Positions 16,769 through 24,414 of a DNA stretch of 64,000 nt are shown in pieces. This stretch comes from Rhizobacter sp. Its GTDB lineage: Bacteria; Pseudomonadota; Gammaproteobacteria; Burkholderiales; Burkholderiaceae_C. The notes beneath the pieces were generated by a model. The model did no database searches. It saw only the letters and a program-made list of their open reading frames with translations, and was not told the DNA's origin. The stretch is from positions 124,001-188,000 of the forward strand of contig JAHBZQ010000001.1 in the NCBI GenBank assembly GCA_019635355.1. Reading direction: 5' to 3'. The position numbers and the translations under genes are program-made. Numbering within the stretch: the stretch's first letter is position 1; every line of letters begins with the position of its first letter.

Positions 16769-17306
16769 CGCTGCCGCACTCGGCGCCGAGCCAGCGGCCG
16801 GTCTGCTCGACCGACACCCGCTCGCTCTGGCCGAGCACCACCGTGTCGACGATGCCGCGGCTGGTGTAGGCGGTCGGGCTCTGGAAGTCGACCACCGCTT
16901 CGCCGCTGGCCGGTGGGTTGGTGGTGCAGCTGAACTTCACCTTCATCGAGCTGGCGGTTTTCTCCAGCACGTCTTGTGTGCAGTCGCCGGCCTGCTGGGG
17001 GATGGTGCCGCGCTCGGCGTCTTCCTTGCTGATGCAGGCGTTGACGGTGCTCGTCTTGTCGCCGAGCTTCACGCCCTGCTGGGCCATCACCTCCTCGACC
17101 TGCTTGCGCTGCGCGGGCGGCAGGCTCGCGATGTAGGCCTGCGCCTGGCGCATCGCCATCTCGGCCTTGCCGGTCTGGCTCTTGATCGACATGTTGATCT
17201 CCCACAGGCCCGCTTCGATGCGCGGGCTGGGGCTGGTCTGGGCCTGCGCGGCGAGCACGGTGCCAGCGCAGAGCAGGGCGGTGAGCGTTGTCTTCGACTT
17301 CATCAT
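16749..17306 (-). CDS. Exported DUF3617-family protein
   Basis: A 185-residue protein with a clear signal peptide (MMKSKTTLTALLCAGTVLAAQA). The mature part starts with the DUF3617 hallmark RIEAGLWEINMSI. A long amphipathic helix (AMRQAQAYIASLPPAQRKQVEEVMA) and cysteines in NACISKEDAE, GDCTQDV and FSCTTNPP follow. The ending GRWLGAECGSVRPLGK is also typical of the family. The family is periplasmic and has no assigned function. Two adjacent ATG codons make the exact start ambiguous by one residue. It is divergent from the alpha/beta hydrolase at 17381. Confidence 0.8.
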   Translation of the reverse strand: MMKSKTTLTALLCAGTVLAAQAQTSPSPRIEAGLWEINMSIKSQTGKAEMAMRQAQAYIASLPPAQRKQVEEVMAQQGVKLGDKTSTVNACISKEDAERGTIPQQAGDCTQDVLEKTASSMKVKFSCTTNPPASGEAVVDFQSPTAYTSRGIVDTVVLGQSERVSVEQTGRWLGAECGSVRPLGK

Positions 17307-17380
17307 CGATGCGGGGTCCTCTGGAGATGCTGCGGTCGGGTCATCGGCCAGAATGCCGGCCTGTGACGACCCATCTGCCA

Positions 17381-18829
17381 ATGATCCGACGAGTGCGGAA
17401 CCTGACCGTGGCCGCGGCCCTTTTCTTCACAGGGGTTCTGGCCGTGGCGCAGACCGCGAGCACCGCGCCCTGCGTGGAGCCCGTGCCGCCGGCGGCCTCG
17501 GGTGCTGCGCCCGTGCTGCCCCCGCCGCGCCTGCAGCAGCTTCAATACAAGTGCCTCAAGCTCAACGGCGGCCAGCGGGTGCTGACGGGCGAAGCGGGCG
17601 ATGCGAAGGCGCCGCCGGTGCTGCTGGTGCATGGCCTCGGCAACAACGCGCATCGCGACTGGGCGCCGGTGATCCGGCCGCTGGCGGCGCAGTTCCATGT
17701 GATCACGGTCGACCTGCCGGGCTTCGGCGCCTCGCCGGGGAATGGCGAGGGCTACTCGTTCATCGCGCTTGGGCGCGTGCTGTCGCAGGTGCTGGAGCAG
17801 CTCGCGCCAGGCCAGAAGGCCCATGTGGTGGGCCACTCGCTGGGCGGAGCGGTGAGCCTCTTCTTCGCGCATGCCTATGGCGCGCAGGTCGAGCGGCTCG
17901 TGCTGGTCGACGCGGCCGGCATCCTGCTCAAGACGGTCTACGTGCAGCACATGGCCAACCTGCGCACGCCGCAGGTCGGCATCGCGCCGGTCGATCGCAT
18001 CCTCAGTGGCGTGAGCGATCGGCTGCGCGGCATCAAGCGCGGCGTGTTCGGCAACCTCGACGACCGTTTCGACTTCAGCCGCTGGCTGGCGCAGAACCCG
18101 GGTGTGCGCTACGCCCTGCTTGGCCGCTACACGCAGGTGGAAGCCGGGCTCGGGCTGGTGGAGCACGACTTCACCCGCGCCATCCGCGAGACCACCGCGG
18201 CCACCACCGTGATCTGGGGCGCCGACGACCCGATCGCCCCGCTGCGCACCGGCCGGCTGCTGGCCGCGCGCCTGCCCGATGCAAGGCTCAAGGTGATCGA
18301 CGGCGTGGGCCACACGCCCATGCTGGAGAGCCCCGAGGCCTTCCGCGCGCTGCTGCTGGAGGCGCTGACCGCACCGCTCGCGCCCAAGTACGCGGTGACG
18401 GTGCCCGAGATCTCGCAAGGCGACGTGACCTGCTCGGCCGAGGCCAACCGCAGCTACACCGGCCGCTTCGACACCCTCACGCTCGACAACTGCCTCGGCG
18501 TGCGGGTGCACTCGGCGCGCATCAAGCGCCTCGTGCTCAAGGGCTCGACGGCGACGATCGACGACACCGTGGTCGAAGCCGACGACGTGGCACTCGCTGC
18601 CACCGACAGCGAGGTGACGGCCACCAACCTGCGCCTCACCGGCCGGGTGGCGGTGCGCGCCGACAACAGCCGCATCGACCTCGCCGGCGCCAGCCTCGTG
18701 GCGCGCGACATGGCGGTGGAAGCCCCGCCGCCCAGCCGCGTGTACTTCTCGGTGAGCGAGATGCGCGGCCGCGAGAACAACGGCGACGTGCACACCATCT
18801 GGTCGCAGACGCCCGCCATCACCAAGTGA
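17381..18829 (+). CDS. Exported alpha/beta hydrolase with C-terminal beta-repeat extension
   Basis: The protein has 482 residues. A signal peptide (about 1-24) and Pro/Ala linker precede a hydrolase domain (about 65-330): oxyanion LLVHGLGNN, nucleophile GHSLGGA (about Ser154), acid WGADDP and His in GVGHTPML. Residues about 350-480 are a second region of short strands with recurring patterns such as TLDNCLGVRVHSARIKRLVL, TATIDDTVVEADDVAL and SEVTATNLRL. This resembles a right-handed beta-helix or pentapeptide-like surface. Ordinary hydrolases of this class end near residue 330. The substrate is unknown; a periplasmic lipase or esterase is the best guess. The start lacks an obvious ribosome site. 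Confidence 0.7.
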   Translation: MIRRVRNLTVAAALFFTGVLAVAQTASTAPCVEPVPPAASGAAPVLPPPRLQQLQYKCLKLNGGQRVLTGEAGDAKAPPVLLVHGLGNNAHRDWAPVIRPLAAQFHVITVDLPGFGASPGNGEGYSFIALGRVLSQVLEQLAPGQKAHVVGHSLGGAVSLFFAHAYGAQVERLVLVDAAGILLKTVYVQHMANLRTPQVGIAPVDRILSGVSDRLRGIKRGVFGNLDDRFDFSRWLAQNPGVRYALLGRYTQVEAGLGLVEHDFTRAIRETTAATTVIWGADDPIAPLRTGRLLAARLPDARLKVIDGVGHTPMLESPEAFRALLLEALTAPLAPKYAVTVPEISQGDVTCSAEANRSYTGRFDTLTLDNCLGVRVHSARIKRLVLKGSTATIDDTVVEADDVALAATDSEVTATNLRLTGRVAVRADNSRIDLAGASLVARDMAVEAPPPSRVYFSVSEMRGRENNGDVHTIWSQTPAITK

Positions 18830-18889
18830 CGCCACGTTGAAGAGCGAGCCGACCGCGCTTTGGCTATCCCTTGAGTTTGGGGGTTAGCA

Positions 18890-18950
18890 CACCAAGTTGT
18901 CACCAAGTACGCCTGGGGGACGCCTGCGCAAACAACTCGCAACAACTCAT
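18890..18950. repeat. Two pairs of helically phased short direct repeats
   Basis: CACCAAGT occurs at 18890-18897 and 18901-18908, offset by 11 bases. AACAACTC occurs at 18931-18938 and 18941-18948, offset by 10 bases. Both pairs are spaced by about one helical turn and lie in the 216-base gap before the FeeM-like gene. Such phasing is common for binding sites of dimeric response regulators. No intrinsic terminator is visible in this gap. Confidence 0.35.
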
Positions 18951-19045
18951 GCGCATGACCCCTCTAGGTGCCGACACGCCGCCTTGAGATGCTTGCACCG
19001 GGAGCCCGACAGAGCGAAACGCCACGGGTTGCAACAGGGACCATC

Positions 19046-19885
19046 ATGTACAGGGAAGACTTTTCTCCGGCAACGCTGTTGCCGGTGTCGCGTGCGCCTG
19101 AATTGGGCAGGAGCACCACCAGCAACATCACCACCACGCCACTCGGCGACGGCACGGGCCCCGATGCGGTCATCACCGCCATCCCGCGGCCGGCGCAACC
19201 CGCCATCGGGCTTGGCCTGCCGTTCAAGGTGAAACTCGTGTGCGACGAGCTCCAGCTGCTACGGGTACAGGCGCTTCGGCAGATGGCTTATGGCCGGCAC
19301 CTGCCCGAGCAGGCCGCCGCCTTCGGCAGCGCCGACGCGCAAGACCGCACGCCGGGCACCGTGATCTTCTACGCCGAAGACAAGGCCACCGGCAGCATCG
19401 TCGGCTCGGCGCGCATCCAGAGCAACCGCCATGCGCCGCTGCAGATCGAAGGCAGCATCGAGCTGCCGCCCGAGAAGCAGGGGCGACTCCTCGCCGAGAT
19501 CACCCGCCTGTGCGTGCTGCCCGGCTACGAGCACCAGGTGCGCCTGGCCCTGCTGAAGGCGGTGCACCTCTACTGCATCGCGATGCAGATCGGCGGCGTG
19601 GTCGCGGGCTCGCGCCGCTCGCTGCTGCGCACCTACCTTTGCCTCGGGTTCACCGATCTCTACGGCGACGAGCGCCTCGCGCCACTCAAGCACGCCGGCA
19701 ACCTGCCGCACCGCGTGCTCTTCCGCGACACGCTGCTGGCCGACTCGCAGGTGCGCGACAAGCGCCCGCAGGACTACGACTTCGTGTTCCGCGAGTTCCA
19801 CCCCGACATCGAAGTCTTCGAGGCGCTGGCGTCGGCGGTGAGCTTCGGCCTCGGGGGCCGCGCCACCTCGGGCCTGTCGCACTGA
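19046..19885 (+). CDS. FeeM-like N-acyl amino acid synthase-type acyltransferase
   Basis: The protein has 279 residues with a GNAT-like core as in FeeM and acyl-homoserine-lactone synthases. An unstructured N-terminus (about 1-60) is followed by FKVKLVCDELQLLRVQALRQ, a strand-turn with GSIVGSARI, then LLAEITRLCVLPGYEHQVR, where AHL synthases also place an acidic and arginine pair. VAGSRRSLLRTYLCLGF follows. FeeM enzymes join a fatty acyl group from acyl-ACP to an amino acid; that product is inferred here. ATG 19046 has AGGGA seven bases upstream and was preferred over GTG 18968 or ATG 18989. It ends four bases from the convergent hybrid kinase. Confidence 0.65.
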   Translation: MYREDFSPATLLPVSRAPELGRSTTSNITTTPLGDGTGPDAVITAIPRPAQPAIGLGLPFKVKLVCDELQLLRVQALRQMAYGRHLPEQAAAFGSADAQDRTPGTVIFYAEDKATGSIVGSARIQSNRHAPLQIEGSIELPPEKQGRLLAEITRLCVLPGYEHQVRLALLKAVHLYCIAMQIGGVVAGSRRSLLRTYLCLGFTDLYGDERLAPLKHAGNLPHRVLFRDTLLADSQVRDKRPQDYDFVFREFHPDIEVFEALASAVSFGLGGRATSGLSH

Positions 19886-19889
19886 GCGC

Positions 19890-21746
19890 TCAGGCCGGCG
19901 TTCGCGCCGTGGCTTCTTCGAGGTGCAGCGCGAGCACGGCGCGCAGTTGCTCGATGTCGAAGGGCTTGGCGAGGTAGTCGTCCATGCCAGCGGCACGGCA
20001 CTGCTCGCGGTCTTCGGGGAAGACGTTGGCGGTGAGCGCGACGATCGGCAGGCGCGGCAGACCGTGTTCGGCCTCGTGCGCGCGGATGCGGCGCGCCGCC
20101 TCGAAGCCATCCATCTCGGGCATCTGGCAATCGAGCAGCACGAGGTCGGGCCGGGGCTGCTCGGTCTGGCACACCCGCTCGACCACGCCCACGCCGCTCG
20201 GCACCCGGTCGACCTGCAGCCCCAGGCGCACCAGCGCCGACTCGCCCACGATGGCGTTGACCTCGTTGTCTTCGGCCAGCAGCACCTTGCCGCGCAGGCG
20301 GGCGGTCGATGCGCCGTGGCCGGGCGGCAGCGAGGCCGGGCTTTGCGCTGGTGTGGGCGGCAGCTCGATGGGCAGCATCACCTCGAAGGTCGAGCCCTGG
20401 CCCAAGGTGCTGCGGCAGGTGATGCGACCGCCCATCGCCTCGCACAGCGAGCGCGTGATCGACAGGCCCAGGCCGGTGCCGCCGAAACGGCGGGTGTTGG
20501 AGCTGTCGACCTGCACGAAGGGCTCGAAGATGCTGTCGAGCGCCGAGGGCGCGATGCCCACGCCGGTGTCTTCCACACGCACGCGCAGCTGCCGGCCGCC
20601 TTCGGTGGCAGCGGCGTGCACACGAATCGACCCACGCTCGGTGAACTTCACCGAATTGCCGATCAGGTTGAGCAGGATCTGCCGCAGGCGGAACGGGTCG
20701 GCCATCGCCACGCAGGGGCGCGGCAGGTCGATGCTGCCGTGGATGGGCAGGCCTTTCTCGGCCGCGCTCGGCTTGCACATCGCCACGCTGTCGTCGACCA
20801 GCTGCGCCAGGTCGACCGCCTGCGGGTGCAGCTTCACGCCCTGCACGCCGAAGCGCGAGTACTCGAGGATGTTGTTGATGAGCCCCAGCAGGTGCTCGCC
20901 GCAGCGGCGGATCACGCCCAGCCCCTCGCGCGGGCTCGCGCCGGCCGGGCCGCTGAGCAGCATGTTCGACACGCCGAGGATGCCGTGCAGCGGCGTGCGC
21001 AGCTCATGGCTCATGTTGGCGACGAACTCGTTCTTCGCCTGGTTCTCCAGGCGTGCCATCTCGAGCGCCGAGCTGAGCTGCGTGGTGAGTTGCTCGTTGG
21101 TGTAGCGCAGCGTGAGCATCTCCACCACCTGCCGCTCGGAGCGCCGGGTCGACACCAGCAGCAGCGTGTAGAAGGTCAGCACGGCGAAGGCGCCGTAGAC
21201 GCCAAGCGCATCGCCGCGCGACAGCATCATCACGATGCCGGGCACCTGCATCGGCGCGGTGTAGGCCACGCACGAAGGCCAGTCGGCGTGCAACACGAAG
21301 GCGGCGATGGTGCTCACGCCGGCCAGCGTGGCCACCACGAGCGTGAGCGTGGAGTGGTCTTCGATGCCGGCGAACATGAGCCCGGCCAGGCCCCAGGCGG
21401 CGCCGTCGATGAAGAGCATGGCGCGGCCCCAGTGCAGCCAGCTCAGCGAGTCGTTCTTGCGGCTGCGGAAGAGCAGGCCGTGCGCCACGCGCGGCACCAC
21501 CACGGCCACCTTGATGGCGAGCCACAGGTAGACGATGTCGCGGCCGATGATGTCTTGCAGGTAGAGCGCCAGTGCCACGGCAAAGCCGGTGGCGGCAAAC
21601 ACGGCCACCGAGGTCTGGTCGAAGACCATCGCCATCTGGGCCACACGCACCCGCCTGCGGATGTCGTGCGCCGCATCGGGTGCGGCACCCGCTGCGCTTC
21701 GAGGCGCACCGGGGGTCGCAGAAGGCGTGGGGTCGGCTGATGCCAT
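19890..21746 (-). CDS. Hybrid histidine kinase with membrane sensor and receiver
   Basis: This 618-residue protein carries six or seven membrane helices (about residues 45-200), forming a MASE-like sensor without PAS or HAMP domains. A coiled segment leads to the phosphoacceptor His247 (NMSHELRTP). The ATPase domain has Asn364 (NLIGNSVKF), the VEDTGVGIAP loop and GGTGLGLSI. A C-terminal receiver has Asp539 (LLDCQMPEMDG) and Lys in LAKPFD. The signal could be a lipid or hydrophobic compound; this is inference from the membrane-embedded sensor. No output regulator is adjacent. It converges on the FeeM-like gene. The start ATG 21746 excludes an unlikely upstream extension. Confidence 0.9.
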   Translation of the reverse strand: MASADPTPSATPGAPRSAAGAAPDAAHDIRRRVRVAQMAMVFDQTSVAVFAATGFAVALALYLQDIIGRDIVYLWLAIKVAVVVPRVAHGLLFRSRKNDSLSWLHWGRAMLFIDGAAWGLAGLMFAGIEDHSTLTLVVATLAGVSTIAAFVLHADWPSCVAYTAPMQVPGIVMMLSRGDALGVYGAFAVLTFYTLLLVSTRRSERQVVEMLTLRYTNEQLTTQLSSALEMARLENQAKNEFVANMSHELRTPLHGILGVSNMLLSGPAGASPREGLGVIRRCGEHLLGLINNILEYSRFGVQGVKLHPQAVDLAQLVDDSVAMCKPSAAEKGLPIHGSIDLPRPCVAMADPFRLRQILLNLIGNSVKFTERGSIRVHAAATEGGRQLRVRVEDTGVGIAPSALDSIFEPFVQVDSSNTRRFGGTGLGLSITRSLCEAMGGRITCRSTLGQGSTFEVMLPIELPPTPAQSPASLPPGHGASTARLRGKVLLAEDNEVNAIVGESALVRLGLQVDRVPSGVGVVERVCQTEQPRPDLVLLDCQMPEMDGFEAARRIRAHEAEHGLPRLPIVALTANVFPEDREQCRAAGMDDYLAKPFDIEQLRAVLALHLEEATARTPA

Positions 21747-21785
21747 GTGGCGAGCAATGTACCCCCGTTGGTGGGGCCCACGAAC

Positions 21786-21817
21786 AAAAACGCCCTCGCA
21801 CGGTGCATGCGAGGGCG
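21786..21817 (-). terminator. Rho-independent terminator after the DUF1304 gene
   Basis: A perfect 10-bp stem pairs 21791-21800 with 21808-21817 across a 7-base loop. On the minus strand it is followed by TTTTTG. It lies 47 bases after the stop of the DUF1304 gene and before the kinase start, so it separates the two transcripts. Confidence 0.85.
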
Positions 21818-21863
21818 GGCCTGTGGTGGCGTGACGACGCACGCCGTGAGGTGCGCCGTGTGC

Positions 21864-22226
21864 TCAGCTCGTGAAGAGCACTGCAGCGATGGCGATGGCC
21901 CCCGGCAGGGCCTGCACGAAGAGGATCTTGCGGCTCGCGGTGAGGGCACCGTAGACCCCGGCGACGACCACGCAGCCGAGGAAGAAGAGGGCGATCGGGC
22001 GCCCCGCCGCGGCCAGGCCGAGCCACAGGCTCCACACGAGGCCGGCGGCGAGGAAGCCGTTGTAGAGCCCCTGGTTCGCTGCCAGCACCTTCGAGGCCGC
22101 GGCGAACTCGGGCGTGTTGCCGAAGACCTTGCGGCCGGTGGGCGTGTCCCAGAGGAACATCTCCAGCACCAGGAAGTAGAGGTGCAGCAAGGCCACGAGG
22201 GCGACAAGAGCGACGGCGATCCACAT
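21864..22226 (-). CDS. DUF1304-family inner-membrane protein
   Basis: The 120-residue protein has four membrane helices at about residues 2-24, 46-68, 75-97 and 100-118. The family pattern is visible in HLYFLVLEMFLWDTP, FGNTPEF and NQGLYNGFLAAGL. DUF1304 proteins are small bacterial membrane proteins of unknown function. An AGGAGA site precedes the ATG. It is a single-gene unit closed by the strong terminator at 21786-21817. Confidence 0.85.
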   Translation of the reverse strand: MWIAVALVALVALLHLYFLVLEMFLWDTPTGRKVFGNTPEFAAASKVLAANQGLYNGFLAAGLVWSLWLGLAAAGRPIALFFLGCVVVAGVYGALTASRKILFVQALPGAIAIAAVLFTS

Positions 22227-22365
22227 GGTGTTCTCCTTTGTACGTATTTGGCTGGGTAGTTTCTTCAGCGCCTTCCGCGGAACGGCGTCTAGGGCATTCC
22301 CGGCTGGGCAGTGTACGGATCGGCACGCATAGTGCGCCGCCTCACACCGCTGTCATCCCCACACC

Positions 22366-23373
22366 ATGAACCTGTCTGCCGACCGTCGCCGCCTGCTGCT
22401 GGCGGCTGCCGCCGCCCCCATCGCCCTGTCAGCCCCGCGCGCCCAGGCCCAAGGCTGGCCGAGCAAGCCGGTGCGCATCGTCGTGCCCTTCGCCCCTGGC
22501 GGCACGACCGACGTGCTGGCCCGCGCGCTCGCCCCCGAGCTGCAGAAGGCTTTCGGCCAACCCTTCGTCGTCGACAACAAGGCCGGCGCCGGCGGCAACG
22601 TGGGTGCGGCCGAGGTGGCCAAGTCGCTGCCCGACGGGCACACGCTGCTGCTGGGCACCGTGGGCACGCACGCGATCAATGCCGCGCTCTACCAGAGCAT
22701 GCCCTTCGATCACATCAAGGACTTCGCCCCCATCACGCTCGTGGCCAACGTGCCCAACGTGCTGGTGATGAACCCGGCCAAGGCCGCCGCCGCCAAGATC
22801 AACAGCGTGGCCGACCTGATCAAGTACGCCAAGGCCAACCCCGGCAAGCTCAACATGGCCAGCGCCGGCAACGGCACCTCCATCCACCTCGCGGGTGAAC
22901 TCTTCAAGACCATGAGCGGCACCTTCATGGTCCATTTCCCGTACCGCGGCTCGGGCCCGGCGCTGATCGACCTGATCGGCGGCACGATGGACGTGATGTT
23001 CGACAACTTCCCGTCGTCGATGCCGCACATCAAGTCGGGCAAGCTCAAGGCGCTGGCCGTCACCGGCAGCACCCGCTCGTTGACGATGCTGGACCTGCCC
23101 ACCGTCGAAGAGGCGGGCGGCCCGGCGCTCAAGGGCTACGAGGCGACCTCATGGTTCGGCCTGCTGGCGCCGGCCGGCACGCCACCCGACGTGGTGAGCC
23201 GCGTGCAGCAGGAGACGGCCAATGCGCTCAAGAACCCCGCCCTGCGCGACCGCATGCTCGCGCAGGGCGCCATTCCGAGCGGCATGAGCTCGGCGGCTTT
23301 CACCCGGCTCATCGCCTCCGAGACCCGCAAGTGGGCCAAGGTGGTGAAGGCCTCGGGGGCGCGCGCCGAGTAG
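22366..23373 (+). CDS. Bug/TctC-family periplasmic substrate-binding protein
   Basis: This 335-residue receptor has a signal with two basic clusters and AAAAAPIALSAPRAQAQ. The mature part begins WPSKPVRIVVPFAPGGTTD, the classic Bug opening. Further marks are GAGGNVGAAEVAKS, PYRGSGPALIDLIGG and DNFPSSMPHIKSGKLKALA. Bug proteins capture carboxylates, aromatic acids or nicotinamide-like compounds, sometimes for TctAB carriers. No TctA or TctB gene is adjacent, so it is an orphan receptor as is common in Burkholderiales. The last 225 bases are overlapped antisense by the DUF2917-like gene. Confidence 0.9.
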   Translation: MNLSADRRRLLLAAAAAPIALSAPRAQAQGWPSKPVRIVVPFAPGGTTDVLARALAPELQKAFGQPFVVDNKAGAGGNVGAAEVAKSLPDGHTLLLGTVGTHAINAALYQSMPFDHIKDFAPITLVANVPNVLVMNPAKAAAAKINSVADLIKYAKANPGKLNMASAGNGTSIHLAGELFKTMSGTFMVHFPYRGSGPALIDLIGGTMDVMFDNFPSSMPHIKSGKLKALAVTGSTRSLTMLDLPTVEEAGGPALKGYEATSWFGLLAPAGTPPDVVSRVQQETANALKNPALRDRMLAQGAIPSGMSSAAFTRLIASETRKWAKVVKASGARAE

Positions 23374-23616
23374 GGGGACGATCAGCACCTCGGCCGATCG
23401 CGGGCCGAGGGCCTCCAGCTCCACCCACCCGCCGCGCTGCAGACAGTGGGCGCTGCCGGCGGGGAGCGTGAGCGTCGCGCGCGGCCCCATGGCCAGCCAG
23501 CCGGCCGCGGGCAGGGTGATCCTGGCGCCGCCGCGCTGCACGATCAGGTGGCTGCCTCCTTCGATCCATGACGATTGCGCCTGGCCGGGTTGCAGCCATT
23601 GGGATTCGGTGTGCAT
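23149..23616 (-). CDS. DUF2917-like small protein with read-through C-terminus
   Basis: The open frame gives 155 residues. The first 80 or so look like a DUF2917 cupin-like domain: GGSHLIVQRGGARITLPAAG, then GPRATLTLPAGSAHCL and GGWVELEALGP. A very good ribosome site (GAGGAG, six bases) precedes ATG 23616, nine bases after the GST stop, so this is a real, co-transcribed gene. From about residue 82 the frame runs antisense through the end of the Bug receptor gene. That tail is low-complexity Arg/His/Gly and looks non-native. A lost stop codon is the simplest explanation. Function of the family is unknown. Confidence 0.6.
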   Translation of the reverse strand: MHTESQWLQPGQAQSSWIEGGSHLIVQRGGARITLPAAGWLAMGPRATLTLPAGSAHCLQRGGWVELEALGPRSAEVLIVPLLGARPRGLHHLGPLAGLGGDEPGESRRAHAARNGALREHAVAQGGVLERIGRLLLHAAHHVGWRAGRRQQAEP

Positions 23617-23625
23617 GGTGGCTCC

Positions 23626-24249
23626 TCAGGGTTGCCCATTGCGGCCGTGGCGCAGAAAGCCCGGCCGTGTGCTCAGACGCTCGTAGTAAGCGGCGACGGC
23701 CGGCAGTGCGGGGCGCTCCACCGGCAGCGAATGCCAGCGGTGCGTCGACAGGCCCAGCACCACATCGGCCAGCGTGAAGGTGGCGCCTGCCGCATAGGCG
23801 CCGGTGCGGGCCAGTTGCGCATCGAGCATCGCCATGTGGCGATGGAACTCGGCGACGCTCGCTGCGATGGCGCTGCGGTCGGCGTGCTGCGGGCTGTGCC
23901 GCACCAGGCCCATGAAGGCGTAGCGCCAGCTGTTGTTGAGCTCGGTGGCTTGCCAGTCCATCCACTTCTCGACGGCAGCGCGGCCCTGCGCATCGGCCGG
24001 CAGCAGGTCGGTGCGGCCGGCCTTGTGCGCAAGGTAGCGGCAGATGGTGTTCGACTCCCACAGCACGAACTCGCCGTCCCGGATCACCGGCACCATCGCG
24101 TTCGGGTTGAGGGCGGTGAACTCGGGAACGCGGGTGTCGCGGAAGCCCGCGCCCCATTCCTCCTGCTCGAACGCAAGGCCTAGCTCTACACAGGTCCACA
24201 GCACCTTGCGCACGTTGATCGACGATGACTTTCCGAGCACTTGCAGCAT
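23626..24249 (-). CDS. Glutathione S-transferase
   Basis: The 207-residue protein has the two GST domains. The N-terminal thioredoxin-like domain has MLQVLGKSSSINVRKVLW, with a serine cluster as the candidate catalytic site, and the NPNAMVPVIRDGEFVLWES signature with its cis-proline and glutathione-binding ES. The C-terminal helical domain contains FTLADVVLGLSTHRWHSL. It should conjugate glutathione to electrophiles in the cytoplasm. It is divergent from the MocR-type regulator across 165 bases, so that regulator may control it. GAGG precedes ATG 24249. Confidence 0.9.
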   Translation of the reverse strand: MLQVLGKSSSINVRKVLWTCVELGLAFEQEEWGAGFRDTRVPEFTALNPNAMVPVIRDGEFVLWESNTICRYLAHKAGRTDLLPADAQGRAAVEKWMDWQATELNNSWRYAFMGLVRHSPQHADRSAIAASVAEFHRHMAMLDAQLARTGAYAAGATFTLADVVLGLSTHRWHSLPVERPALPAVAAYYERLSTRPGFLRHGRNGQP

Positions 24250-24303
24250 GGCGGCCTCGTGTTGATGCGATGGCTGCAAGCGTAGGGATCGCGCTTCACG
24301 CCG

Positions 24304-24360
24304 AACAGGCACAGGCCGCGGCCGTGTGTTCCGCATCAGATGCGCAACGCCGTGCCTGTT
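24304..24360. promoter_or_regulatory. Spaced inverted repeat between GST and MocR genes
   Basis: AACAGGCAC (24304-24312) and GTGCCTGTT (24352-24360) are perfect inverted copies whose centres are 48 bases apart. An 11-base palindrome GCATCAGATGC (24333-24343) lies between them. The placement in a divergent promoter region next to a MocR gene suggests an operator pair. MocR regulators often bind separated half-sites. Confidence 0.45.
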
Positions 24361-24414
24361 ATGGCGCAGTAAGCTGGCATCTGTTCCGGTCTGCCCGCGC
24401 CTGCGGCCTGCATC

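Noticed and set aside
22366..23373. Bug receptor plus neighbours as a complete tripartite transporter
   Set aside because: No TctA or TctB membrane component is found near either Bug receptor.
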